Shown one piece after another: positions 1 to 6,573 of a stretch of 10,057 bases of DNA. The stretch lies in contig JAKSDM010001006.1 in NCBI GenBank assembly GCA_022360135.1, forward strand, positions 1 through 10,057, read 5' to 3'. Under the pieces are notes generated by a model. It did not search any database and was not told where the DNA came from. It worked only from the letters and a program-made list of their open reading frames with translations. Made by a program: the position numbers and the translations under genes. Each line of letters opens with the position of its first letter. Position 1 is the stretch's first letter. The stretch comes from Pseudanabaenales cyanobacterium (GTDB lineage Bacteria > Cyanobacteriota > Cyanobacteriia > Phormidesmidales > Phormidesmidaceae).

Positions 1-434
1 CGGCCAAGGATGATGTCTCTGATCGGGTGACAGGACTTGACGCCGGCGCTGATGATTATGTGGTTAAGCCCTTTAGCATTGAGGAATTACTGGCTCGGGT
101 AAGGGCTCACCTAAGACGCGCCCAACCTCAAGAGACAGACGTTTTGCAATACGAAGACCTGAGCTTGAATCGGTCGTCAAGAGAGGTGTTTCGAAACCAG
201 CGGAGTATCGAACTAACCGCTAAGGAATTTGACCTGCTGGAATATCTGATACTGCACCCTCGCCAAGTTATCACCCGCGATCGCATCCTGGAAGAAGTCT
301 GGGGCTATGACTTCATGGGCGATTCCAATATCATCGAAGTCTATATCCGCTACCTGCGATTAAAATTAGAGGCGGAAGGCGAGAAACGGTTGATTCAGAC
401 TGTGCGGGGGGTCGGATATGTCTTACGGGATTAA
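1..434 (+). CDS. OmpR/PhoB-family response regulator, C-terminal part (5' end outside window)
   Basis: This is a two-component transcription factor cut by the left edge; 143 residues remain, read in frame from base 3. The first part is the end of the receiver domain. GADDYVVKPFS carries the conserved switch-region lysine (codon 66-68) and its cis-proline neighbour. The acidic pocket and the phosphorylated aspartate would lie upstream of the window. The second part is a complete winged-helix DNA-binding domain: the ELTAKEFDLLEYL helix, the recognition region around DRILEEVWGYDF, and the terminal hairpin ending TVRGVGYVLRD. An in-frame GTG at 27 is not the start, because receiver-domain sequence continues upstream of it. 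The partner histidine kinase is not visible. Several cyanobacterial paralogues (RpaA, RpaB, ManR, NblR types) share this architecture and I cannot say which this is. The family call is secure; the regulon is unknown. Confidence 0.95.
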   Translation, partial: AKDDVSDRVTGLDAGADDYVVKPFSIEELLARVRAHLRRAQPQETDVLQYEDLSLNRSSREVFRNQRSIELTAKEFDLLEYLILHPRQVITRDRILEEVWGYDFMGDSNIIEVYIRYLRLKLEAEGEKRLIQTVRGVGYVLRD

Positions 435-442
435 TCTTGATG

Positions 443-474
443 CGCCAATTTAAGTTGGCGGCCTATTTTTTTAT
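443..474 (+). terminator. Intrinsic terminator of the response regulator gene
   Basis: A perfect 6-bp stem, CGCCAA (443-448) with TTGGCG (455-460), has a 6-nt loop. It is followed after a few bases by a T-rich run (464-474). It begins 9 bases after the regulator stop codon. Its T-run overlaps the stop codon of the convergent gene that ends at 471. There is no matching U-tract for the opposite strand, so it probably acts mainly on plus-strand transcripts. Confidence 0.75.
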
Positions 475-725
475 TTCCGCTTAAGCTTTAGGCGAGCGCC
501 AATAATAACCAAGGTGAGCAGCCCTACCGCTAAGTCAGGGTTAGTAAGGATGGCGGGAATTTTTCCGGCTTTAAATTTAGCAATTTGGGTGGCCCAAACA
601 TGGCCAATTGATTCAGACGGCGGAACGGTCCAAAACGTATGCGCTTCAGCGCCGATCTGAAAGCCACCGAATGCAGTAGTCATCACGATCGCCACTGAAA
701 CGATGAGCTGGCTGAGAAATTCCAT
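471..725 (-). CDS. Small predicted membrane protein, function unknown (84 aa)
   Basis: I do not recognise this protein. It has a hydrophobic N-terminal segment (about residues 3-25), then a polar middle of about 35 residues with three prolines and two tryptophans. A second hydrophobic stretch (about 65-77) runs into a basic tail, RLKLKRK. The tail predicts that the C-terminus faces the cytoplasm. The first segment could be a membrane helix or a signal peptide, since AEA at 26-28 resembles a signal peptidase I site, but there is no positive charge before it. The ATG at 725 has no clear Shine-Dalgarno sequence. The ORF is convergent with the response regulator and lies 207 bases beyond the end of the LpxB-like gene on the same strand. 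The ordered hydrophobic-polar-hydrophobic-basic layout favours a real gene, but no conserved family supports it. Confidence 0.55.
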   Translation of the reverse strand: MEFLSQLIVSVAIVMTTAFGGFQIGAEAHTFWTVPPSESIGHVWATQIAKFKAGKIPAILTNPDLAVGLLTLVIIGARLKLKRK

Positions 726-932
726 GTATCTTTGTTACATAAACCTAAAAACACCCTCCCATCGAAGTTCCTTGGAACCTCATCTGAAGAAGGTGTTCAA
801 TAAGGGTTCGGCAAAATTTGCAGGATTTTACGGCGTTCTCCTAGACCTTCACTGAAGAGACAAATAAATACAATAAGTGTCTAAGTAATGGGGATAGCCC
901 CTTGACAAATGCGACACATAAAGAAGCCACGG

Positions 933-2219
933 TTACAATCGCTCTATCAAGATTTTGGCGATTCGTTGAGCGGCGCCAGCCGTTCCCATCCGGCGCCTAC
1001 TATTTGCTTGGATCAATTGCAAGCGATCCGGATCTGATAAAAGGGCTTGAATGGCTGCGGCAACGTCTTCAGGGCGCTGCGCTAAGATAACTGAGACGCC
1101 CAGATGGCGAGATTGGGCCTGGGCGAAGGTAGGGTTAAATTGAGGCCCTTGTCCGGGCAGGGTAATGGCGGGTTTGCCCAGCCCGATAAACTGTTCGGTG
1201 GCTGTGCCCGCCATGGCGATCGCAAAATGAGCCTGTTGTAGACAATCCGCATAGGCATCCTGAATCAGGGCCAATGTAGCATTGCGGTCAATGAAAATTG
1301 GATATTTGCAGGTGAACTGATTGGTGACCGTTGCTGTACCAGCAGCATCAGCCGACTGAGCCGACGCTTGAGGGAGCCAACCCTGGTTTTTCAGCGGTTT
1401 CTGTAGAACGTTGAGATCGAGGCCAGGTGCGATCGCGGCCAACAACAAGACCTGACGTTGTCGAAAAGTCTGAATCAATCCCGAGACCGCCGTCAACATT
1501 TGTTCCCAATTAGCATAAGCCTCTGGCTCCCTCGATCCAGGCAAAAGCACCACCGTCAGAGGCTCTTCATCGTCTGGAGAATGCTTTATCGGCAGTTGCA
1601 GCCCAGTGGCTGAAGGCTCCAACCCATCCATCATGGGGTTGCCAGCGTAAATAGCTGGAATTGGCCAACGTTGAAGCCGCTCCGCAGTCAGCTGATCCCT
1701 AAGAAAAACCACTTTGCAGCGTCGTCGCGCCATCAGCCATCGTTCCCAGGGATAGTAAATTGAGGCGGCTCGACTTTGCAGCTGCTCCCATCCAGAAAGT
1801 TGGCGCAGAGGACCGTCTTCATCTCGCAGATAATAGTCCGACTTGGCAGTGCCGACAAAGCCGTAATTAGCGCCACTCAACCAAGCGAAAAACAAAGGCA
1901 CCAGGTCGCCCACCGCCAAAACTCCGCCCCCGGAACGCGCCCAAGCGCGGACAGCGCTGAATTGAGCTAAGATAAGTTGCAGCAACCCGCCCTTAATATC
2001 CCGGACCAGCTGGCGGCGATCCATATAAATAAACCCTCCTGAGGGCATTGTTTTGGTTGGACCGATCAGAGGAATGTCAAGCCTTTGATAGAGTTGACCA
2101 GATCCCACAATCGGCAGGGCGTAGATTTCAGGGGGCGCAGGGTGTTGCCGGATAGCTTGGAGAATACGTCCAGCAATGACATCTTCTCCATGTCCGTTGC
2201 TGATGCAAAGTAACTTCAT
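933..2219 (-). CDS. LpxB-like (lipid-A-disaccharide synthase-related) glycosyltransferase-fold protein
   Basis: This 428-residue protein resembles lipid-A-disaccharide synthase (LpxB, GT-B fold). It belongs to the divergent group found in cyanobacteria and annotated 'lipid-A-disaccharide synthase-related'. The N-terminus carries the motif SNGHGEDVIAGRIL (residues 7-20). The C-terminal half holds AGTATEQ (337-343) followed by a GLGKP loop and an LPGQGPQF segment, the region that binds the nucleotide sugar in LpxB-type enzymes. VLLPGSREPE in the middle matches the start of the second Rossmann-like domain. No signal peptide or clear membrane helix is visible, so it is probably soluble or peripheral. 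Two perfect HIP1 octamers lie inside it. The ATG at 2219 is supported by the motif 7 residues in, though no strong ribosome-binding site precedes it. Cyanobacteria generally lack canonical lipid A, so the true acceptor is unknown; a sugar-transfer role is inferred from fold only. No obvious terminator follows. Confidence 0.88.
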   Translation of the reverse strand: MKLLCISNGHGEDVIAGRILQAIRQHPAPPEIYALPIVGSGQLYQRLDIPLIGPTKTMPSGGFIYMDRRQLVRDIKGGLLQLILAQFSAVRAWARSGGGVLAVGDLVPLFFAWLSGANYGFVGTAKSDYYLRDEDGPLRQLSGWEQLQSRAASIYYPWERWLMARRRCKVVFLRDQLTAERLQRWPIPAIYAGNPMMDGLEPSATGLQLPIKHSPDDEEPLTVVLLPGSREPEAYANWEQMLTAVSGLIQTFRQRQVLLLAAIAPGLDLNVLQKPLKNQGWLPQASAQSADAAGTATVTNQFTCKYPIFIDRNATLALIQDAYADCLQQAHFAIAMAGTATEQFIGLGKPAITLPGQGPQFNPTFAQAQSRHLGVSVILAQRPEDVAAAIQALLSDPDRLQLIQANSRRRMGTAGAAQRIAKILIERL

Positions 2220-2445
2220 TGGGTTATGAACGTTTCAGTTGGGATAACTCCATTCTCTGGATCTTCTATCCGAACTAGCCTATCTCATTGCTGCGCCTCG
2301 GGCATTGAGGCCCCCTACTGGTTAACAGGAGAAAGTCACTTTTGATGCAACAATAAAACCCGAAGCGTTGGAATGTTAAGCAAGTGAAATGGGGTAGTTG
2401 TCTGCCTATTGCTACACTCGCTGAGAGTAAGTGTGTTTAGTAAAT

Positions 2446-2453
2446 GAGAGAGG
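2446..2453 (+). promoter_or_regulatory. Shine-Dalgarno of the binding-protein gene
   Basis: GAGAGAGG lies 7 bases before the ATG at 2461. It decides between that start and an in-frame GTG at 2431, which would add ten residues ahead of a well-formed lipoprotein signal peptide. The divergent spacer upstream (2220-2445) contains a -10-like TACACT at 2413-2418 but no matching -35. It also holds a small hairpin, GCCTC/GAGGC (2295-2311). I cannot place a promoter for either flanking gene. Confidence 0.7.
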
Positions 2454-2460
2454 TTTGATT

Positions 2461-3537
2461 ATGCGTAAATGGAGTTTTCTCCTGATGGCGCTCGCAGTAG
2501 CCGTTGCTCCCTTGACTGCCTGTAGCGAACCTGGAACATCGGACCCTTCTGCCTCCTCCAGTGGTCAAGCAGCCTCAAGTTCTAGCAGTAGCCGGTTGCA
2601 GACGGTTCTGAATCGGGGCAAGATGGTGTGCGGGGTAGATGGGAGTATCCCTGGATTCAGTTTTGTGGACGAGAGCGGCGCCTATTCCGGTTTGGATGTC
2701 GATGTTTGTAAAGCGGTCGCGGCTGCTTTGTTTGACGATCCAGAGGCGGTTGAGTACCGGCGGCTTGATTCCACTGAGCGCTTTACGGCGTTAACTGGGG
2801 GAGAAGTTGATATGCTCTCTCGAAACACCACCTGGACCATTAGCCGGGATACCTCAGTCGGTCTGGAGTTTGCCCCAACTACGTTCTTTGACGGTCAGGG
2901 GATGATGGTGCGGAAAGATAGCGGCATTACCACACTGAAAGATTTTGAAGGCAAAGCTATTTGCGTAGAGGCCGGAACAACCACCGAGCTGAACATGACT
3001 GACCAAATGCGTAAGCTCAACGTTAGCTTTGAGCCCGTCGTATTCCAGAGTCGTGATGCATCCTATGCAGCGTATGATGAAGGCCGCTGCGAAGGAATGA
3101 CCTCTGACAAATCGACGCTGATTTCGCGCCGCAGCACCCTTTCCTCTCCAGACGATCACAGGTTGATGGAAGTAACCATGTCTAAAGAACCGCTGGGACC
3201 AGTCACCATCAACAATGACTCCGCTTGGTTTGATGTGGTTAAGTGGGTTACCTATGGCCTGATCCAGGCCGAGGAATTTGGCATTACCTCTAAGAATGTG
3301 GACGACTTCACCGCTAGCGAAGATCCCAGTATCAGACGTTTCCTGGGCGTTGAAGGGGCGTTAGGTCAGGAGATGGGCCTTCCTAATAACTTTATGTACC
3401 GCGTTATCAAGCATGTCGGTAACTACGGCGAAATTTTCGACCGCAACGTAGGCAAAGGCTCCCAGTTCAAATTAGAAAGGGGACTGAATGACCTCTGGAC
3501 CAAGGGCGGCCTGATGTATCCCCCACCCTTCCGCTAA
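2461..3537 (+). CDS. natF: Amino acid ABC transporter substrate-binding lipoprotein (NatF/AapJ/BztA type)
   Basis: This is the external binding protein of a polar amino acid uptake system, 358 residues. A short basic N-terminus and hydrophobic core lead to the lipobox LTAC (residues 18-21), so it should be lipid-anchored at Cys21. A flexible Ser/Ala/Gly-rich linker (about 22-49) follows. The mature domain shows the family pattern: KMVCGVDGSIPGFSF, then SGLDVDVCKAVAAALF, then SRNTTWTISRDT in the ligand-binding region, then DFEGKAICVEAGTTTE in the second lobe. The length matches the AapJ/BztA/NatF subfamily, which is longer than HisJ/GlnH. In Anabaena this subfamily (NatF) serves the N-II system for acidic and neutral polar amino acids; the exact ligand here is not readable from sequence. 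The ATPase and both permeases follow on the same strand, but 588 repeat-rich bases lie between this gene and the first permease. Confidence 0.92.
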   Translation: MRKWSFLLMALAVAVAPLTACSEPGTSDPSASSSGQAASSSSSSRLQTVLNRGKMVCGVDGSIPGFSFVDESGAYSGLDVDVCKAVAAALFDDPEAVEYRRLDSTERFTALTGGEVDMLSRNTTWTISRDTSVGLEFAPTTFFDGQGMMVRKDSGITTLKDFEGKAICVEAGTTTELNMTDQMRKLNVSFEPVVFQSRDASYAAYDEGRCEGMTSDKSTLISRRSTLSSPDDHRLMEVTMSKEPLGPVTINNDSAWFDVVKWVTYGLIQAEEFGITSKNVDDFTASEDPSIRRFLGVEGALGQEMGLPNNFMYRVIKHVGNYGEIFDRNVGKGSQFKLERGLNDLWTKGGLMYPPPFR

Positions 3538-3608
3538 GACTGCTGGGTCAAGTTTGCTGAGGCATATAGGGCTCTCGCTTGGGTGGAATAGATCTCAGTG
3601 AAGTCGGG

Positions 3609-3716
3609 GTGTAGGGTAGAATGGCGCTGAAATAAGCCATGTGGGCAATGCCCACGGAATATCAGGGCTTTTAGCGATTTATAAACTCTTATTTCAGTGC
3701 CATTCAGTGTAGGGTA
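3609..3716. repeat. MITE-like element: 17-bp terminal inverted repeats within 10-bp direct repeats
   Basis: The left arm, 3620-3636 (AATGGCGCTGAAATAAG), is complementary to the right arm, 3688-3704, with a single mismatch that would be a G-U pair in RNA. The arms enclose 51 bases, making an 85-base inverted-repeat unit. Just outside are two identical copies of GTGTAGGGTA, at 3609-3618 (1 base from the left arm) and 3707-3716 (2 bases from the right arm). The direct repeats could be a target-site duplication or part of the element. As RNA the whole unit would fold into a long stem carrying an inner hairpin. There is no transposase gene, so if mobile it would be non-autonomous. The pairing is directly visible; mobility is inference. 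Confidence 0.6.
3641..3655. repeat. Palindrome GTGGGC-AAT-GCCCAC
   Basis: A perfect 6-bp GC-rich stem with a 3-base loop sits inside the larger inverted repeat at 3620-3704. From memory, GTGGGCAATGCCCAC-type palindromes recur in cyanobacterial intergenic DNA, which fits a dispersed repeat. No T-run follows, so it is not a terminator. Confidence 0.6.
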
Positions 3717-3790
3717 TAGGGTGTAATCCATGCAAATGGAAACCGCTATAACCGTTGCTAGCTGACAGGCGTCCAGTATGAGTTTCTCTC

Positions 3791-3814
3791 GTTCCTAAGC
3801 TCTGGCTTAGGAAC
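3791..3814. repeat. Perfect 10-bp inverted repeat, dispersed-palindrome type
   Basis: GTTCCTAAGC (3791-3800) and GCTTAGGAAC (3805-3814) pair perfectly around the loop TCTG. The bases after it (ATTGACTTCC) are not T-rich, so it does not look like an intrinsic terminator. Its form resembles the short GTTCC...GGAAC palindromes that I recall scattered through cyanobacterial genomes. In the transcript it would make a very stable stem-loop downstream of the binding-protein gene. Confidence 0.7.
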
Positions 3815-3847
3815 ATTGACTTCCCGACACCTTAATCCCATGTAACA

Positions 3848-3867
3848 GATCTGACTTTTATCAGATC
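3848..3867. repeat. 7-bp hairpin GATCTGA/TCAGATC
   Basis: A perfect 7-bp stem has a 6-base loop (CTTTTA). A T-run appears only at about 3881-3885, some 13 bases after the stem, too far for a classic intrinsic terminator. A weak terminator or an mRNA-stabilising stem is possible. Confidence 0.45.
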
Positions 3868-3883
3868 GGAGTTTAGGGTATTT

Positions 3884-3994
3884 TTCTAAGAGAAGGTTTG
3901 AAAAGTATTGCCGCCGATGGCTAAGGCCAGAGGTTTGCTATTGCTCCCAGGTAAAGGGGGTATCAATTCGGACCGCTTAAGTATTCTCTTAGAA
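3884..3994. repeat. Spaced 11-bp inverted repeat
   Basis: TTCTAAGAGAA (3884-3894) and TTCTCTTAGAA (3984-3994) are exact reverse complements separated by 89 bases. They could be the ends of another small degenerate element or a long-range RNA stem. Pairing does not extend beyond 11 bp on either side, so chance cannot be excluded. Confidence 0.35.
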
Positions 3995-4009
3995 CCCGCC
4001 TTTGGGTTC
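3992..4009. repeat. 6-bp hairpin GAACCC/GGGTTC
   Basis: A perfect 6-bp stem has a 6-base loop (GCCTTT). It overlaps the right arm of the 11-bp inverted repeat by three bases and lies directly before the 19-base tandem duplication. No T-run follows. Role unknown. Confidence 0.4.
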
Positions 4010-4013
4010 AACG

Positions 4014-4051
4014 GATTTGAATCTAAAGAATTGATTTGAGTCTAAAGAATT
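4014..4051 (+). repeat. Tandem duplication of a 19-base unit
   Basis: Two adjacent 19-base copies, 4014-4032 (GATTTGAATCTAAAGAATT) and 4033-4051, differ only by A to G at the eighth base. The pair ends 74 bases before the permease start at 4126. It may be a slippage duplication or a repeated binding site; nothing in the sequence decides which. Confidence 0.7.
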
Positions 4052-4125
4052 TGGGAAGCTTAGAGCTAGCTTTTTAGATCAAATTTAGGCGGTTGGTTGA
4101 AGGCCGGTGAACGGATGATAAGCAA

Positions 4126-5304
4126 ATGGTAAGTAATCGTAGCGGTAACGGGTTCAACCTGCGTAAACTTCTGCGGGATGAGCGCTTCTGGAAGGTGGCT
4201 TTCCAGGTTCTTACCCTAATCAGTGTGTTGTTGGCCCTTGTCTTTCTGATTAGTAATCTCAATCGCAATATGGCCCAGCGGGGCATCAGGTTTGGGTTTG
4301 GCTTCTTATTCAATTCAGCTGGTTTTAGTATTGGTGAAAGCGTCATTGAATATAGACCTCAAGATCCCTACGCCAAAGCTTTATTGGTTGGTTTGGCTAA
4401 TACCTTGACCTTGGTTGCTGCAGGCATTTCTCTGGCTACGGTTGTCGGAATTACAGCTGGCGTCGCCAGCTTTTCTCAGAATTGGCTAGTCCATAAGCTC
4501 AGCCGGGCTTATGTAGGATTAGTCCGCAATATCCCGCTACTATTGCAACTGTTCTTTTGGTATCTCGCCGTCTATGGCCTTCTTCCCAGACCTGAAGGAC
4601 AGCTCAGCCTTGCCAATTTGATCTTTCTCAATAATCGCGGCATTAATATTCCTTGGCCAGCAAACACACCAATGGCTTGGTTGTCTCTCGCGTTGCTGAT
4701 TATGGCTGGACTTACCGCCTTAATCATTTGGCGTTGGCGAATCCACAATATAGTTGAAAAGGGAGCCTCCGGTAAAGCGCAGTCGACGGTTCTGATTGGG
4801 ATTGGGGTAGCAGCCCTGATTATTTTCGCTTTCGGACTCCCTTGGCAAGCGCCGCAAGGTATAGAAGGCGGCGGCGCTACGGGGGGTCTGAGGCTGTCCC
4901 GCGAATACGCCGCCGCCCTAACGGCGTTGACATTTTATACCGCCGCCTTTATCGCTGAGATTGTGCGGGCGGGAATTCAGTCTGTTTCTCTGGGGCAGTG
5001 GGAGGCCGCCCGTTCTTTAGGGCTCCCATCGGGTTTAGGGATGCGGCTGGTGGTTTTCCCTCAAGCGTTGCGGGTGATTATCCCGCCGCTGAATAGCGAA
5101 TTTATGAACTTGGCTAAGAACACCAGTCTGGGCTTCGCTATCGCCTACCCTGAGATCTATAACATTGCCAACACAACTTATAACCAAACCGGTCGTCCAG
5201 TTGAGGTTTTTCTAATTTTAATGGCGACGTATCTGGCAATTAACCTGCTCATTTCTTTGGGCATGAACCGACTCAACCAAGCTGTTCAGTTCAAGGAGCG
5301 CTAA
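4126..5304 (+). CDS. natG: Amino acid ABC transporter permease (NatG/AapQ/BztB type)
   Basis: This is the first inner-membrane subunit of the importer, 392 residues. A hydrophobic helix lies at about 24-43. The transport domain begins near the TLTLVAAGISLATVVGI segment. VGLVRNIPLLLQLFFWYL is the typical helix pair of the HisM/GlnP permease family. The cytoplasmic EAA loop that docks on the ATPase is GQWEAARSLGLP, with EAA at residues 293-295, followed by PQALRVIIPP. Between the core helices sits a roughly 100-residue insertion (about 155-253) with extra hydrophobic segments, the reason this subfamily exceeds the roughly 230 residues of simple permeases. The ATG at 4126 has only a weak Shine-Dalgarno upstream. 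The next permease starts 6 bases after the stop, so the two are almost certainly co-transcribed. The subfamily is clear; the substrate follows only from the neighbouring binding protein. Confidence 0.92.
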   Translation: MVSNRSGNGFNLRKLLRDERFWKVAFQVLTLISVLLALVFLISNLNRNMAQRGIRFGFGFLFNSAGFSIGESVIEYRPQDPYAKALLVGLANTLTLVAAGISLATVVGITAGVASFSQNWLVHKLSRAYVGLVRNIPLLLQLFFWYLAVYGLLPRPEGQLSLANLIFLNNRGINIPWPANTPMAWLSLALLIMAGLTALIIWRWRIHNIVEKGASGKAQSTVLIGIGVAALIIFAFGLPWQAPQGIEGGGATGGLRLSREYAAALTALTFYTAAFIAEIVRAGIQSVSLGQWEAARSLGLPSGLGMRLVVFPQALRVIIPPLNSEFMNLAKNTSLGFAIAYPEIYNIANTTYNQTGRPVEVFLILMATYLAINLLISLGMNRLNQAVQFKER

Positions 5305-5310
5305 GCAGTC

Positions 5311-6573
5311 ATGACGATAACCACGCCTCCTGCTGCTGCAAAAACTCCGCCGCCGATCGCCCAAGTGGGTCCCATCGCTTGGGTGCGAAAAAATCTGTTC
5401 AGTGATTGGTTCAATAGCCTACTGACGGTTATAGTTACGGCAATTCTTTTTTTTGCCGCCAAAGGGATAGGCTCTTGGGCATTGACGACAGCCCAGTGGA
5501 GAGTCGTTCCGGCCAACTTGGGTCTGTTTATGACCGGACTGTATCCTTCAGAACTCTACTGGCGGGTTTGGATTCTATTGGGCTTTGTCTGTGTGATGGC
5601 GGGTCTATCCTGGGGCGTCATCGGCAGAAACTTCGTCACTCTGTTTAATCGATATGTTTTAATTGGTGTCGGCGTCATCTGCACTGCAATCATCTTATCC
5701 CCCCTAACTCGGCCTAGCAGTCCCAAGTTGCTATTGCTGGTCGCTTTGGTGGTGGGGATGGCCTGGACGGGGCGTCAGCTAGGGCAGAAAGCGCCAAGTG
5801 TAAGTAAGTGGCTCTCATTAGTCTGGTTGCTGAGCTTTATTCCCCTCTATCCTGGCTTTGTCCCCTTGCCGTACGTTCCCTTGGTCCCAGGTTTACTTAT
5901 TGGCGGCGGCTACTTTGGCCTGGAACCTGTGTCCTCTAATGATTGGGGCGGACTGCTCTTAACCTTATTGGTGGCGATCGCCGGGATTTTGATGTGCTTC
6001 CCCTTAGGGGTTTTTCTAGCTTTGGGACGTCGGAGTCAACTGCCTATTGTTAAGGGGTTATCAACCGCCTATATCGAGTTGGTTCGAGGGGTGCCTCTGA
6101 TTTCTATTCTATTTATGGGGCAGGTGATGATTCCATTGTTTTTGCCAGAGGGGGTGCGGCCAGCTCGGTTATTTCGGGCTGTGATTGGCCTGACCTTATT
6201 TAGCGCCGCCTATTTGGCGGAAAATGTGCGGGCAGGTCTGCAGGCAGTCCCCCTGGGGCAATCGGAGGCGGCGGCTTCCCTGGGCTTGAATAAGCCGTTG
6301 ACACTAGCTCTGATTGTCCTGCCTCAAGCATTGAAGACCGCTATTCCGGCTATTGTTGGTCAGTTTATTAGTTTGTTCCAGGACACCACTCTGCTGGCGA
6401 TTGTGGGATTGGCCGAATTGCTTGGGATCAGTCGATCCATTTTGGCTAACCCCAACTACTTGGGACGTTATGCAGAGGCGTATCTGTTCATTGGTTTGAT
6501 GTATTGGTTTTTCTGCTACGCCATGTCTTGGGGCAGCCGTAAAATCGAACAACTGCTTAATACCGAACGCTAA
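5311..6573 (+). CDS. natH: Amino acid ABC transporter permease (NatH/AapM/BztC type)
   Basis: This is the second permease of the heterodimer, 420 residues. The N-terminal half (about residues 36-200) holds five or so hydrophobic segments and varies within the family. The conserved transport domain begins at about residue 213 (GGLLLTLLVAIAG) and includes YIELVRGVPLISILFM. The EAA loop is GQSEAAASLGLN, with EAA at 319-321, followed by LPQALKTAIPAIVGQF. The start lies 6 bases after the previous stop. A Shine-Dalgarno AAGGAG (5293-5298) sits inside the end of natG, 12 bases upstream of the ATG, so translation may be coupled. A perfect HIP1 octamer lies at 5974-5981. A 94-base spacer follows before the ATPase gene; it includes two tandem TAACAGT units (6587-6600). 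Confidence 0.92.
   Translation: MTITTPPAAAKTPPPIAQVGPIAWVRKNLFSDWFNSLLTVIVTAILFFAAKGIGSWALTTAQWRVVPANLGLFMTGLYPSELYWRVWILLGFVCVMAGLSWGVIGRNFVTLFNRYVLIGVGVICTAIILSPLTRPSSPKLLLLVALVVGMAWTGRQLGQKAPSVSKWLSLVWLLSFIPLYPGFVPLPYVPLVPGLLIGGGYFGLEPVSSNDWGGLLLTLLVAIAGILMCFPLGVFLALGRRSQLPIVKGLSTAYIELVRGVPLISILFMGQVMIPLFLPEGVRPARLFRAVIGLTLFSAAYLAENVRAGLQAVPLGQSEAAASLGLNKPLTLALIVLPQALKTAIPAIVGQFISLFQDTTLLAIVGLAELLGISRSILANPNYLGRYAEAYLFIGLMYWFFCYAMSWGSRKIEQLLNTER

Larger units (their letters stand above)
3538..4125 (+). other. 588-base repeat-rich spacer inside the transporter cluster
   Basis: No credible gene lies here. The only sizeable reading frame (3534-3731, minus strand) runs across an inverted repeat and lacks any recognisable domain. 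The spacer contains a paired inverted repeat flanked by direct repeats, four shorter hairpins or palindromes, a distant 11-bp inverted repeat and a 19-base tandem duplication, each listed separately. No hairpin is directly followed by a strong T-run, so I see no convincing terminator after the binding-protein gene. A weak candidate is AAGCT/AGCTT at 4056-4074 followed by a short T-run. A promoter for the permeases could be here but none is clear. Confidence 0.7.

Noticed and set aside
902..1090. 62-aa plus-strand ORF starting near a TTGACA-like sequence
   Set aside because: Most of it is antisense to the well-supported LpxB-like gene and it shows no recognisable motif. The TTGACA at 902-907 lacks a -10 at proper spacing.
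2427..2440. NtcA-like site GTA-N8-TAG upstream of the binding-protein gene
   Set aside because: It has one mismatch to GTA-N8-TAC and lies only about 20 bases before the start codon, not about 41 bases before a transcription start. One such match is easily expected by chance.
2431..2460. Upstream GTG start for the binding protein
   Set aside because: It would place ten extra residues ahead of a complete lipoprotein signal peptide, and the good Shine-Dalgarno sequence serves the ATG at 2461.
3534..3731. 65-aa minus-strand ORF in the operon spacer
   Set aside because: It runs through the 17-bp inverted repeat and palindrome, overlaps the end of the binding-protein gene and has no domain-like content.
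3838..3890. Terminator after the binding-protein gene formed by GATCTGA/TCAGATC
   Set aside because: The T-run starts about 13 bases after the stem, so the geometry does not fit an intrinsic terminator.
3538..4125. CRISPR array or riboswitch in the long spacer
   Set aside because: The repeats are unrelated to each other and not regularly spaced, and no known riboswitch core was recognisable.
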